Assembly (NCBI GenBank): GCA_040779335.1
Contig: JBFONV010000003.1
Span: 441,071-505,070 of the forward strand
DNA length: 64,000 bases
Reading direction: 5' to 3'
From: JBFONV01 sp040779335
GTDB lineage: Bacteria; Pseudomonadota; Gammaproteobacteria; Enterobacterales; Alteromonadaceae
In this document: in pieces, positions 1 to 8,511 of the stretch
Layout of the letters: the number at the start of each line of letters is the position of its first letter
Position numbering within the stretch: position 1 is the first letter of the stretch
Position numbers and translations under genes: made by a program
The notes under the pieces: model-generated
Databases searched by the model: none
What the model was told of the DNA's origin: nothing
What the model saw: only the letters and a program-made list of their open reading frames with translations

Positions 1-61
1 ATAATTTATGGGATCCGGCACACGGAGGCTATTTAAAGATATTCTAATCAATAGAGGATCT

Positions 62-165
62 AACCATCCCTACGCCGGTATTATCCGGTTCAGGTTCTAA
101 GGGTTCGTAAACGTCTCAGCATGAAAAAATAGAATTTTATTCATGCACCCCTTGGTTCGGTGCGA
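62..165 (-). promoter_or_regulatory. TPP (thiamine pyrophosphate) riboswitch
   Basis: Read on the minus strand, this stretch has the conserved pieces of a THI-element in order: GGGGTGC near 146-155, GCTGAGACG near 114-122, ACCCTTAGAACCTGA near 93-107, and GGATAATACCGGCGTAGGGA near 68-87. These form the pyrimidine-sensing and pyrophosphate-sensing arms of the TPP aptamer. The regulated gene must lie left of position 1, because no start codon with a following ORF is visible in the remaining 60 bases. A thiamine synthesis or thiamine uptake gene is expected from the family. The aptamer call rests on motif match; whether control is at termination or translation cannot be judged here. Confidence 0.9.
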
Positions 166-211
166 ATATTAGCAATTTTGACCCAAATGTACAGTGCTAA
201 TTAAAACAAAT

Positions 212-559
212 TTATTGACTTAGCATCGGGCCTAGACGTTGACCACCTAACAGATGCATATGTACATGGTAAACTTCTTGCCCACCATGCTCATTGCAAT
301 TGATGATCAGCCTAAAGCCATTTTCAGCAATGCCTTCTTCTTTCGCTAGTTTTTTTGCTACGGTGATCATTCTACCAAGTGTAAGTTCGTCTTCATCTTC
401 AATATCATTGATAGTGGGGATCAGCTTATTGGGAATGATCAATATATGGGTATCCGCGCGTGGAGAAATATCTCTAAACGCTGTAACCAGCTCATCTTGA
501 TACAACAAAGGCGTTGGGATTTCTTGACGGATGATTTTTGAAAAAATAGTTTCTTCCAT
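212..559 (-). CDS. hinT: HinT purine nucleoside phosphoramidase (HIT family)
   Basis: A 115-residue histidine-triad protein that hydrolyses adenosine phosphoramidates and acyl-adenylates in the cytoplasm. The start METIF-like segment (MEETIFSKII) and the C-terminal HVHMHLLGG histidine triad match E. coli HinT nearly position by position, including the FRDISP and GGQEVYH segments. The open frame extends upstream to 652, but the start at 559 is preferred: it has AAGAG just upstream and matches the family length of about 119 residues, while the extension encodes an unrelated hydrophobic stretch. It stands alone between the riboswitch leader and the GGDEF-EAL gene. Confidence 0.95.
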   Translation of the reverse strand: MEETIFSKIIRQEIPTPLLYQDELVTAFRDISPRADTHILIIPNKLIPTINDIEDEDELTLGRMITVAKKLAKEEGIAENGFRLIINCNEHGGQEVYHVHMHLLGGQRLGPMLSQ

Positions 560-714
560 TACGATTAACTCTTGTTTGGGTTTATATATCAATAGTGTAG
601 CGAATAGAAAACAAGGTAGAAACAAACTAAGCAAAACATCAGGTAAAAACACTCTACTTATCGCAGGTTCAGGTTAATTAATCTCTCGCCGTTGTGTAAA
701 TAAAAGTTCTTAAG

Positions 715-3174
715 CTAAAGGCTATAGTAACCAGTTTCAGCGGCGTCAATCCATAACCCTTTGTCGACCAAAAGGTTTAACTTTTCTAATAAACTATTTT
801 CACTTATTGGCTTACTGAATAAGTATCCTTGCACCAAATCACAGTGTTCCGCTTTAAGAAGCCTTAGTTGTGCCCTAGTTTCTACGCCCTCTGCCGTAAC
901 CTTCATACCCAAATTTCTCACCATAGCAATAGTTGAAGAGACAATTTGCATATCGGCTTGATTATCTAACATACCGGAGACAAAGCACTTATCAATTTTT
1001 ATACAATCAACTGGCATTTTTTTCAGATAACTGAGCGAGGAATAGCCCGTACCAAAATCGTCAATAGAAAAGGTAAATCCTAACGCCTTTAACGAGTGCA
1101 TAGTCGCTAATGTGTTTTCTATGTCCTCAACTAAAGTGCGTTCAGTTAATTCAAGCTCTACATAATGGGCCGGCACATTAAATTCATGAAGCTGGGTCAT
1201 TAGATATTCTGATAAATGGGGATCAACAAATTGATCAGCAGACAAATTGATTGCAATATGCAGTCCGCTATATCCAGCATCGTTCAATTGACTCAATAAT
1301 TTAATGCTATGCCTGATCACCCAATAACCCAATTCGATCATATGTTTTGAGTTTTCTAAAATCGGAATAAACTCATCAGGGTACACTAACCCTCTTGTCG
1401 GATGGTTCCAACGAATAAGCGCTTCAAAACCGAATAGTTTACCCGTGGCGATTTCAATCTGTGGCTGTAAACTCAAGGTAAACTGTTCGTGGGCAATCGC
1501 TTCACGAACTTCGCTTTCTAACAGCACTTTTTCAGCAATTCTTTTATACATACCCGCGTCATAAATACGATAACAATTGCCACCACTTTCTTTCGCTTCG
1601 TACATCGCCATGTCGGCATTACGGACTAGATCTTCTGCATTGACCACATTATCAATCGATATTGCCCCACCAATACTGGTTGATACATAAAATCTATGTT
1701 CATTGACTACAACGGGTTCTTTAAATGACTGCAATAATTTATTAGCGACAATTTCGACATCGTCCCAGTTGTTAATATTGGGTAAAACAATAACAAACTC
1801 ATCGCCACCAAAGCGACAGGCTATATCAGTTTCTCTTATTGATGTTCTTAATCGTCTCGCCGCTTCTTCAAGCAGTAAATCCCCCATGCTGTGCCCATGA
1901 CTGTCATTGACCTTTTTAAAATCATCTAGATCCAAAAATAACACAGCAACTTTATCTACAGGTCGAGATAAGCTAGATAAACTTTTTTTCAGCTGAAAAT
2001 TAAGCATATTGCGATTAGGTAACCCCGTAAGCAAATCGTACATTGCTATATTTTCCAACTCGCGGGTATTTTGCTCGATTTTTACATGCAAATTTTCTAG
2101 TTGATCCGCTAAACTTGATGCTGAGTCTGCTAACACGTCTAGTTCATCTTCTGCTAACTGAAAAGACGGTAACTTTCTCTGTTTGAATTCTTCGAACCTT
2201 TTTTCAGCTAACAATGGTAAATCTGCTGCTAGCATCAATAAACGTTTGCTTGACCTTCTACTTACTAACAATACTACAATAGAAATGAGCACAAAAAGCA
2301 CGGTCGCTATCATCACAATATAATATTGATAGCGTTTGGTGGTTTGTCGGTATAACGTAGTGTCTTCAATCAATAACAGGTAATTTCCGTCATTACGATT
2401 GGGTTGTAATTCAAAAACACTTGAGGAAAAATATTCACTGCCAACTTGAGAAGATACGCTCTGATGCAATTCAGTTAATGTGGTATCAATCGGTATACTG
2501 TCAATGATTTGTTTGGTTTTTTCACCATTAGTCATTGTGAGTATATTCATTGACCCTAAAGTCGTTAACTGAGGCTCTTTATTAAGCGCGACGTTAATAA
2601 TGGCCAGTCGAGTATTTTCATTAAGTTTAAGAAACGTGAATAATAGATCACTTAAATTTGCACGACTGATGACTACTTCAAGTTTATTGCCCCCAACAAG
2701 AACTGGCATTGCAACAATGTGATAACAATCTTTAGATTGCATCTGGCAATAAATCAGGTCTTCTGTGGTTTGGTTTTCAAATACATTTTTGGCCACCTCT
2801 ATGACCTGTTCATTGGCCTCAACACCACTGCTATAACGCTGTTTGTAGTTATCATCAATAACCCAAACCGCGTCTATTCTTAATTCATCTAAATCGAACT
2901 GACGCTGCACCGCTTGATCAAATGTGAAGTAATCACTTTCTATAGAAAGATGTTGAGAACTTAAGGATGTTAACCAGAGAATACGTTTGTCATTGGATAT
3001 GCTTTTCAGGTATTTATAGATAAGCTTTGCCGCAACGCGTTTTTCATTTTGACGTAGCTCAAAATCGGTTTGCAGCTGCACAACCGAAACCGTGGTAATG
3101 GTTACTGCGATAGCAAGCATCGACATCAAGGTTAATGCTAAAACTTTCCAGGGTAAACTTATAAATTTTCGCAA
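715..3174 (-). CDS. Membrane GGDEF-EAL cyclic-di-GMP turnover protein
   Basis: This 819-residue protein has an N-terminal membrane segment (about residues 8-31), a periplasmic sensor region of roughly 250 residues, a second membrane segment (about 285-305), a short linker, then GGDEF and EAL domains. The GGDEF signature is intact (FGGDEF, near residue 455) and is preceded by an RETD inhibitory-site motif five residues upstream. The EAL motif is also intact (FEALIRW, near 582), so both diguanylate cyclase and phosphodiesterase activity are possible. The start is TTG, four bases after the stop of the porin-like gene and without a clear ribosome site, so it is probably translationally coupled. 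It is the last gene of a three-gene operon with a PstS-like protein and a porin-like barrel, suggesting it senses a periplasmic signal handled by them. Confidence 0.9.
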   Translation of the reverse strand: MRKFISLPWKVLALTLMSMLAIAVTITTVSVVQLQTDFELRQNEKRVAAKLIYKYLKSISNDKRILWLTSLSSQHLSIESDYFTFDQAVQRQFDLDELRIDAVWVIDDNYKQRYSSGVEANEQVIEVAKNVFENQTTEDLIYCQMQSKDCYHIVAMPVLVGGNKLEVVISRANLSDLLFTFLKLNENTRLAIINVALNKEPQLTTLGSMNILTMTNGEKTKQIIDSIPIDTTLTELHQSVSSQVGSEYFSSSVFELQPNRNDGNYLLLIEDTTLYRQTTKRYQYYIVMIATVLFVLISIVVLLVSRRSSKRLLMLAADLPLLAEKRFEEFKQRKLPSFQLAEDELDVLADSASSLADQLENLHVKIEQNTRELENIAMYDLLTGLPNRNMLNFQLKKSLSSLSRPVDKVAVLFLDLDDFKKVNDSHGHSMGDLLLEEAARRLRTSIRETDIACRFGGDEFVIVLPNINNWDDVEIVANKLLQSFKEPVVVNEHRFYVSTSIGGAISIDNVVNAEDLVRNADMAMYEAKESGGNCYRIYDAGMYKRIAEKVLLESEVREAIAHEQFTLSLQPQIEIATGKLFGFEALIRWNHPTRGLVYPDEFIPILENSKHMIELGYWVIRHSIKLLSQLNDAGYSGLHIAINLSADQFVDPHLSEYLMTQLHEFNVPAHYVELELTERTLVEDIENTLATMHSLKALGFTFSIDDFGTGYSSLSYLKKMPVDCIKIDKCFVSGMLDNQADMQIVSSTIAMVRNLGMKVTAEGVETRAQLRLLKAEHCDLVQGYLFSKPISENSLLEKLNLLVDKGLWIDAAETGYYSL

Positions 3175-3178
3175 CTGA

Positions 3179-4384
3179 TTAGAACCAATACATCAATTGA
3201 ACGGCCCACATATTCCAATTTTTATCATTATTTACTTGAAGATCTGGAATAATCGCAGGAGATAATCGAGCACGCCCTTCTATCCAATGATACTCCGCTT
3301 GAATTTGCCAATTGTTCGCTACACGGTACTTAACACCGAGTGTAGTATCATAAATATAGCCAAAATAAGATGGAATATAACCGCCAGACTCTGCGTTGAG
3401 CTTATGGCCTTTCCGATCATTTTTATCGGTATCAAATCTGTCATAGCGGGCCAAAACCGACCATTTGTCATCAACGAAATAACGACTTTGCAGGTAAAAG
3501 CCCTGGCCTTTTTTATCCGGATGGGTATCGGGTGAAAGAAAGCCATTAAATAAAAATCGTTCTTGCAAAAGTTCAGCGGCAAATTCCCACTTTTGACCAC
3601 TGTATAACATATTAAACATGACACGTTGTGAAGTCGCGTCAGCATTAATAAAAGGTTCCATTGAAGATGCGGTATAGTTAAAATCAGAATCTAGAACACT
3701 TGCCCCAAACTGCCAGGCGCTGCTTTTAGGGCGATAATAAATACTAGCCTGATGAGTAAAATCTTGGTTAACATCGCCTTGAGCATACTTACTTACCAAC
3801 AATTCGCTTGCAGAATCACTGATCGGTGACTTTCCATAACTCCATAACAAATCGATTTCACCGATATCTGTCATTGTCGTATACGCTAAGGCGATTCCAT
3901 CGCTGCCCAAGGCGACATCCCTAAAGATGTCATAATATACCGACTGAGGAAGGATAATCGATGGCCTAGTATGTGGAACATCTCTAGTACTTGAATAGAG
4001 CCAGTGTTGATTTTTATAACGGCCAATATATAGATTAAGTTGTGAATCAAAATCAGTTGCGACTGTCCAATCCAATAGTAAATAATCTATTCTGGCCCCC
4101 TCTTCATAACGATTGCCGCCATTTAAATAAACGGCTTGCCCGGCAAGTCGAATACTAGGAGAAAATTGATAAGAAGCATTAACCCCTAACTCAGTTAAAT
4201 TTAAACTTGTTTTGCCATCATCATTGATAAAGTTACTATTAGCAGCTTTACTAACTCCTTGCGCAGCAAATCCATGTACTGACCATTCAGCACTCAATGC
4301 ATTTGATATCGATAAACAGGCAACAGTTAACAAGACTGCATTCACCCCTTTTAATAAATAGTGACTCTTTGCGTTTTTATTCAT
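3179..4384 (-). CDS. Porin-like outer-membrane beta-barrel protein
   Basis: A 401-residue protein with a signal peptide (cleavage likely after ...SNALSA, near residue 32). It then alternates short amphipathic strands and turns, and ends in Phe (LMYWF), the usual C-terminal signature for BAM-dependent outer-membrane barrels. No enzymatic motif is visible. Its start overlaps the end of the PstS-like gene by eight bases and its stop lies four bases before the GGDEF-EAL start, so the three are one transcription unit. Substrate is unknown; the pairing with a phosphate-binding-like protein hints at an anion, but this is inference. Confidence 0.75.
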   Translation of the reverse strand: MNKNAKSHYLLKGVNAVLLTVACLSISNALSAEWSVHGFAAQGVSKAANSNFINDDGKTSLNLTELGVNASYQFSPSIRLAGQAVYLNGGNRYEEGARIDYLLLDWTVATDFDSQLNLYIGRYKNQHWLYSSTRDVPHTRPSIILPQSVYYDIFRDVALGSDGIALAYTTMTDIGEIDLLWSYGKSPISDSASELLVSKYAQGDVNQDFTHQASIYYRPKSSAWQFGASVLDSDFNYTASSMEPFINADATSQRVMFNMLYSGQKWEFAAELLQERFLFNGFLSPDTHPDKKGQGFYLQSRYFVDDKWSVLARYDRFDTDKNDRKGHKLNAESGGYIPSYFGYIYDTTLGVKYRVANNWQIQAEYHWIEGRARLSPAIIPDLQVNNDKNWNMWAVQLMYWF

Positions 4385-4823
4385 CTTTATTACCTACAAC
4401 CATCACTTTTACTCCACTGTCCTTGGGAAGTTTGTCTACATAACCTATTGAGCCAGGCGTTTTAGCAACTAGCTCTATCATTTGCTCTACATTATTGACC
4501 ACCATAGGTGGCTCACCTAATCCAGAAAAAAGCAATTTCCCCCAAATTTTGTCAAGTTGATAAGGAAAAACTTCTAATTTTTGAATACAAAACTCTTTAT
4601 GAGTATTACTTGAATTAGCTAAAACAAACACTTTGATTGGCTGAGCGTTATTCCACTGTTTATTACGCATGGTAAATATGCGACGAATTTGAGATGAGGA
4701 AAGGTGTTGTGTATCAACAGATGGATGGACAATGACCTCAACCGCCTTTACTGACGTGAAAGGGATAAGGAAAGTAGCCAAGATGATAAATATTCTTAAC
4801 CTAAACTGGAAAAATGTACCCAT
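4377..4823 (-). CDS. Small PstS-like periplasmic binding protein
   Basis: A 148-residue secreted protein with a signal peptide ending near VKA (residue 26) and one substrate-binding lobe resembling phosphate ABC-transporter binding proteins. The segments SSSQIRRIFTM, KQWNNAQPI and TPGSIGYV are typical of the short PstS-like family. It is about half the length of true PstS, and no permease or ATPase genes are adjacent, so it is unlikely to work as a standard transporter component. AGGGA lies four bases before the ATG. It is first in the operon with the porin-like barrel and GGDEF-EAL gene, and may act as the ligand-binding partner of that sensor. Confidence 0.75.
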   Translation of the reverse strand: MGTFFQFRLRIFIILATFLIPFTSVKAVEVIVHPSVDTQHLSSSQIRRIFTMRNKQWNNAQPIKVFVLANSSNTHKEFCIQKLEVFPYQLDKIWGKLLFSGLGEPPMVVNNVEQMIELVAKTPGSIGYVDKLPKDSGVKVMVVGNKDE

Positions 4824-5227
4824 GACATCCCTGTTAAATTTAAATTAAACATATCAAGATCCAGATTAAAGTATAGTGCTCTTAAAGATTATAATTGCTT
4901 TAACGCAATTTTATTACGTAAAACACACCTAAGTTATTTTAATTATTAGCATTGTGCTCATTTCTTTCACAGCAATAAATTGCGGTGGATACACAATGAC
5001 AAGATAAAAGTTTATCGGCATTACTGAGGGTAACTTTATCAAATATTTTAAAATATTTCCTTATTATTCAATATAATATTAAAAATAATTCAATTTGTTT
5101 ATAAAGTATAAAAAAATTGAACAATTATTAAACCTCGTAGATGGGTGCTTGTTTATAGCTCTTTGCTTATCACATTAATTGATTAAACCATATCAAAGAT
5201 TCGATATGGTTTATTTAGCAGATTTAA
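4824..5227. other. Noncoding, AT-rich gap
   Basis: About 400 bases without a credible gene. It must hold the promoter for the minus-strand PstS-like operon (right side of that gene) and the end of the aroG transcript. An 11-bp inverted repeat (TAAACCATATC, 5184-5213) lies just after aroG, but no clear T-run follows on the minus strand, so I do not call it a terminator with confidence. Confidence 0.5.
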
Positions 5228-6286
5228 CTAAGATTTTTGACGTCGAGCATTTACTGCACGGTCGAGTTCTGCGAGTAACAATTCGGTATCGTCCCACCCT
5301 ATGCACGCATCTGTGATGCTTTGACCGTATGTTTCCACTTTACCATCAACGAGATCCTGGCGGCCTTCAACTAAGTGACTTTCAACCATAACTCCAAAAA
5401 TATCGTCATTGCCTTGCGATATTTGCTGACAAACATCTTTGCAAACCAGCATTTGATTTTCAAATTTCTTACTACTGTTCGCATGACTAAAATCAATCAT
5501 GATTTTACTGTTCAAGCCACAGTCAGATAATTGTTGGGTAACATCATTGACACTTTTTTCGTCATAGTTTGGTGTCTTACCACCACGCAAAATAATGTGA
5601 CAATCACTATTACCTGTGGTTTCTACGATAGCTGAATGTCCATATTTAGTTACTGAGAGAAAATGGTGTGATGCTGACGCTGAACCTATTGCATCGATAG
5701 CAATCTTGATAGTGCCGTCAGTTCCATTCTTAAAGCCTACTGGGCATGAAAGTCCAGAGGCTAACTCTCTATGCACCTGACTCTCGGTAGTTCTTGCTCC
5801 AATTGCTCCCCAACACATAAAATCAGCCATATATTGCGGGGTGATCATGTCTAGAAACTCACCCGCTGTTGGTAATCCCATATCATTTAAATCAAGTAAT
5901 AGTTTACGGCCAATGCGTAAACCGTCATTTAATTTAAAGCTTTCATCCATGTATGGATCGTTAATCAGTCCTTTCCAACCGATGGTTGTTCTTGGTTTTT
6001 CAAAGTAAACCCGCATCACTATTTCCAGTGAGTCTTGATATTTTTCGCGCAATTTGACTAAACGTTGACCATATTCCAGAGCAGCGACAGGATCATGTAT
6101 AGAACAAGGTCCAATCACCACGAGCACCCTATCGTCCTGACCGTTAAATATATTATGGATTGCCGTACGCGAAGCAAACACTGTTTCTGACGCTTTTTCT
6201 GATGCAGGATAGCGCTCAAGTAGTGCAACTGGAGGCAGTAATTCTTTAATTCTATTGATGCGAACATCATCGGTTTGATAGGTCAT
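5228..6286 (-). CDS. aroG: DAHP synthase, AroG type
   Basis: Catalyses condensation of phosphoenolpyruvate and erythrose-4-phosphate to DAHP, the first step of aromatic amino acid synthesis. At 352 residues it is the length of E. coli AroG and follows it closely. The opening residues (MTYQTDD, IKELLPPVALLE), GPCSIHDPVAA, the KPRTTIGWKG loop, GARTTESQVHRE, SCPVGFKNGTDG and DFSHANSSK are all present; these carry the metal and PEP ligands. The likeness is clearly to AroG rather than AroF or AroH, which suggests phenylalanine feedback, but isozyme specificity is inferred. AGAGA lies upstream of the ATG. It is divergent from add, with about 230 bases between them; I could not recognise a TyrR box there. 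Confidence 0.95.
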   Translation of the reverse strand: MTYQTDDVRINRIKELLPPVALLERYPASEKASETVFASRTAIHNIFNGQDDRVLVVIGPCSIHDPVAALEYGQRLVKLREKYQDSLEIVMRVYFEKPRTTIGWKGLINDPYMDESFKLNDGLRIGRKLLLDLNDMGLPTAGEFLDMITPQYMADFMCWGAIGARTTESQVHRELASGLSCPVGFKNGTDGTIKIAIDAIGSASASHHFLSVTKYGHSAIVETTGNSDCHIILRGGKTPNYDEKSVNDVTQQLSDCGLNSKIMIDFSHANSSKKFENQMLVCKDVCQQISQGNDDIFGVMVESHLVEGRQDLVDGKVETYGQSITDACIGWDDTELLLAELDRAVNARRQKS

Positions 6287-6515
6287 GCTTATTCTCTTTA
6301 CTTCATTGATATACTATTTATTTACGTCTAGACACCTAAATGACTAATCCCAAGGTTAATTTATCAGTCTTGTCCTATTAATACCAATATAAAATGTGAA
6401 AAAAGGCTTATAATAGTAAGTTCATCGTAGTTTAAAATTAATCACAATCTGCATAAAAAAATCTGCTACGTTAAAGACATGAAAATTCACAATAAGAAGG
6501 ATTACTCATTATATT

Positions 6516-7514
6516 ATGATAGATTCAACACTCCCCCTTATCGATTTACATCGACACTTAGATGGCAATATTCGGCCATCGACAATTTGGGAACTTGCTC
6601 AAAAAAATAACATTGCCCTGCCAACAGATCGCTTTGAGCAATTTTTACCTTTTGTTCAAATTCAAAAAAGTGAACCCGACTTATTAGCCTTTTTAAAAAA
6701 ACTAGACTGGGGCGTTGCGGTATTAAAAACCTTAGATGATTGCAGGCAAGTTGCTCACGAAAACGTTGTAGACGCATTTAATGCAGGTTTGCACTATACA
6801 GAGCTACGCTTCTCTCCCTATTACATGTCGATGAATCACAATTTACCCATTGAAGGCGTAGTCGAAGCTGTTATTGATGGCGTGAATTCAGGTAGCAAAG
6901 AGTACAACGTTAAAACTAATTTAATCGGCATTTTAAGCCGCACATTCGGCGTTGAATGTTGCCAAGCTGAATTAAATGGTTTGCTTGCTCATAAAGAGAG
7001 TTTAGTTGCAGTCGATCTCGCTGGCGATGAATTTAACAAACCTGGCGAATTGTTTGTCGAACATTTTAGGCAAGTTACTGATGCTAACTTGCACGTCACC
7101 ATTCATGCCGGCGAAGCAGCTGGTCCTGAAAGTATTTGGCAAGCTATTAAAGAACTAAAAGCAGATCGCATTGGTCATGGCGTTGTTAGTTACCAAGACC
7201 AAGCATTACTTGACTATATGCGTGAGCATAACATCGCGATAGAATCATGTTTAACCTCAAACTTTCAAACCGGTACAGTTAAAGACTTAAGCAAACATCC
7301 TATAAAAATCTTTTTAGAAAATGGTCTACGCGTTTGTTTAAACACTGATGATCCAGCAGTAGAAGGTATAGAGTTGAAACACGAATTTGAATTGGCCCAG
7401 TCTTTACTCCACTTAACAGATCAAGACATTAGTCAATTACAGAGAAATGCCGTAGATGCGAGCTTTTTGTCTGATAGTGAAAAACAACGGTTATTACAGC
7501 TAAACACTCTTTAA
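6516..7514 (+). CDS. add: Adenosine deaminase
   Basis: Converts adenosine and deoxyadenosine to inosine and deoxyinosine. The 332-residue protein matches E. coli Add throughout: the zinc-binding LHRHLDG (about 11-17), LDWGV, LRFSP, the HAGEAAGPES motif near residue 196 and NTDDP near 277. A purine-rich AAGAAGGA lies somewhat far (about 15 bases) upstream of the ATG. It opens the nucleoside island and feeds inosine to DeoD, encoded 210 bases downstream on the same strand. No TGACCA-type operator is seen before it. Confidence 0.96.
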   Translation: MIDSTLPLIDLHRHLDGNIRPSTIWELAQKNNIALPTDRFEQFLPFVQIQKSEPDLLAFLKKLDWGVAVLKTLDDCRQVAHENVVDAFNAGLHYTELRFSPYYMSMNHNLPIEGVVEAVIDGVNSGSKEYNVKTNLIGILSRTFGVECCQAELNGLLAHKESLVAVDLAGDEFNKPGELFVEHFRQVTDANLHVTIHAGEAAGPESIWQAIKELKADRIGHGVVSYQDQALLDYMREHNIAIESCLTSNFQTGTVKDLSKHPIKIFLENGLRVCLNTDDPAVEGIELKHEFELAQSLLHLTDQDISQLQRNAVDASFLSDSEKQRLLQLNTL

Positions 7515-7724
7515 ATCATTATATCAATTTAAAGGAGTATGGCTTACCTCTGGATCATTGAAGGTTTTTTCAGTTAAAATTACACAGTAATAAAATGCTA
7601 AACGTAAAAAACTAAGTTTAGCACCAATTTACAACAAGACAGCAATTAACAATTCAGTAAAACACCCTTGATAGCACTGGCTTGAAACTTACTGAGACAT
7701 TAACATTTAACAAGGTTAACTCTC

Positions 7725-8429
7725 ATGGCTACACCACATATAGAAGCAAACCCTGGCGATTTCGCCACTACCGTATTAATGCCTGGCGATCCACTTAGAG
7801 CCAAGTTTATCGCCGAAAATTTTTTAGACGATGCTAAATGCGTAACCAGAGTACGAAATATTTTTGGTTATACCGGCACGTATAAAGGCAAGCCCATTTC
7901 AGTAATGGGATCGGGTATGGGTATACCGTCTATTTCTATTTATGCTACTGAACTATATAAAGATTATGGCGTAGAAAATATTATTCGTATTGGTTCATGC
8001 GGTGCCGTACGTGATGACATTAAGGTTAGAGATGTTGTTATTGGCATGACAGCAAGTACGGACTCCAACGTTAACAGAATGCGTTTTAATCAATGTGATT
8101 TCGCGGCATGTGCCGATTTCAATTTGTTACAAAAAGTCGTTAATACTGCCGAAAAATTAAAGATGCCAGTGCGCGTCGGTAATATTTTTACTGCAGATCT
8201 CTTTTATACACCTCAACCTGAAATGTTTGCCACCATGGAAAAATATGGCATTTTGGCCGTCGAGATGGAAGCAGCTGGCCTATACGGTGTTGCGGCAGAA
8301 TATGGTAAAAACGCATTAACGGTATTAACGGTGAGCGATCATATTAAAACAGGTGAACAAACAAGCGCAGAAGAGCGTGAAACAACCTTTAAAGATATGA
8401 TGGAATTAACATTAGAGAGTATCTTATAA
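7725..8429 (+). CDS. deoD: Purine-nucleoside phosphorylase DeoD
   Basis: Phosphorolyses purine (deoxy)ribonucleosides to the base and (deoxy)ribose-1-phosphate. The 234-residue protein is the hexameric bacterial type: LMPGDPLRA near the N-terminus (phosphate site), GSGMG, RIGSCGA, EMEAAGLY, and SDHIKTGE with the general-acid Asp at residue 204 or 205. It sits between add, which supplies inosine, and deoB on the opposite strand, which takes its sugar phosphate product. Transcription ends at a strong hairpin 27 bases after the stop. Confidence 0.97.
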   Translation: MATPHIEANPGDFATTVLMPGDPLRAKFIAENFLDDAKCVTRVRNIFGYTGTYKGKPISVMGSGMGIPSISIYATELYKDYGVENIIRIGSCGAVRDDIKVRDVVIGMTASTDSNVNRMRFNQCDFAACADFNLLQKVVNTAEKLKMPVRVGNIFTADLFYTPQPEMFATMEKYGILAVEMEAAGLYGVAAEYGKNALTVLTVSDHIKTGEQTSAEERETTFKDMMELTLESIL

Positions 8430-8455
8430 GGTATTTTCTTGAAGATTTTATGCAT

Positions 8456-8485
8456 AAAAAAGGCTAGCGTTTGCTAGCCTTTTTC
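8456..8485. terminator. Bidirectional rho-independent terminator
   Basis: AAAAAGGCTAGC pairs with GCTAGCCTTTTT around a GTTT loop, giving a perfect 12-bp stem with A and T runs on either side. It serves deoD on the plus strand and the convergent TonB receptor gene on the minus strand. Confidence 0.92.
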
Positions 8486-8511
8486 TCATTTAATTATTGA
8501 TTTAAAACCAA

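Noticed and set aside
5184..5213. Inverted repeat after aroG as a rho-independent terminator
   Set aside because: The stem is AT-rich and no T-run follows on the minus strand.
6287..6515. TyrR or CRP sites in the aroG/add gap
   Set aside because: No pair of half-sites with the right spacing was seen on either strand.
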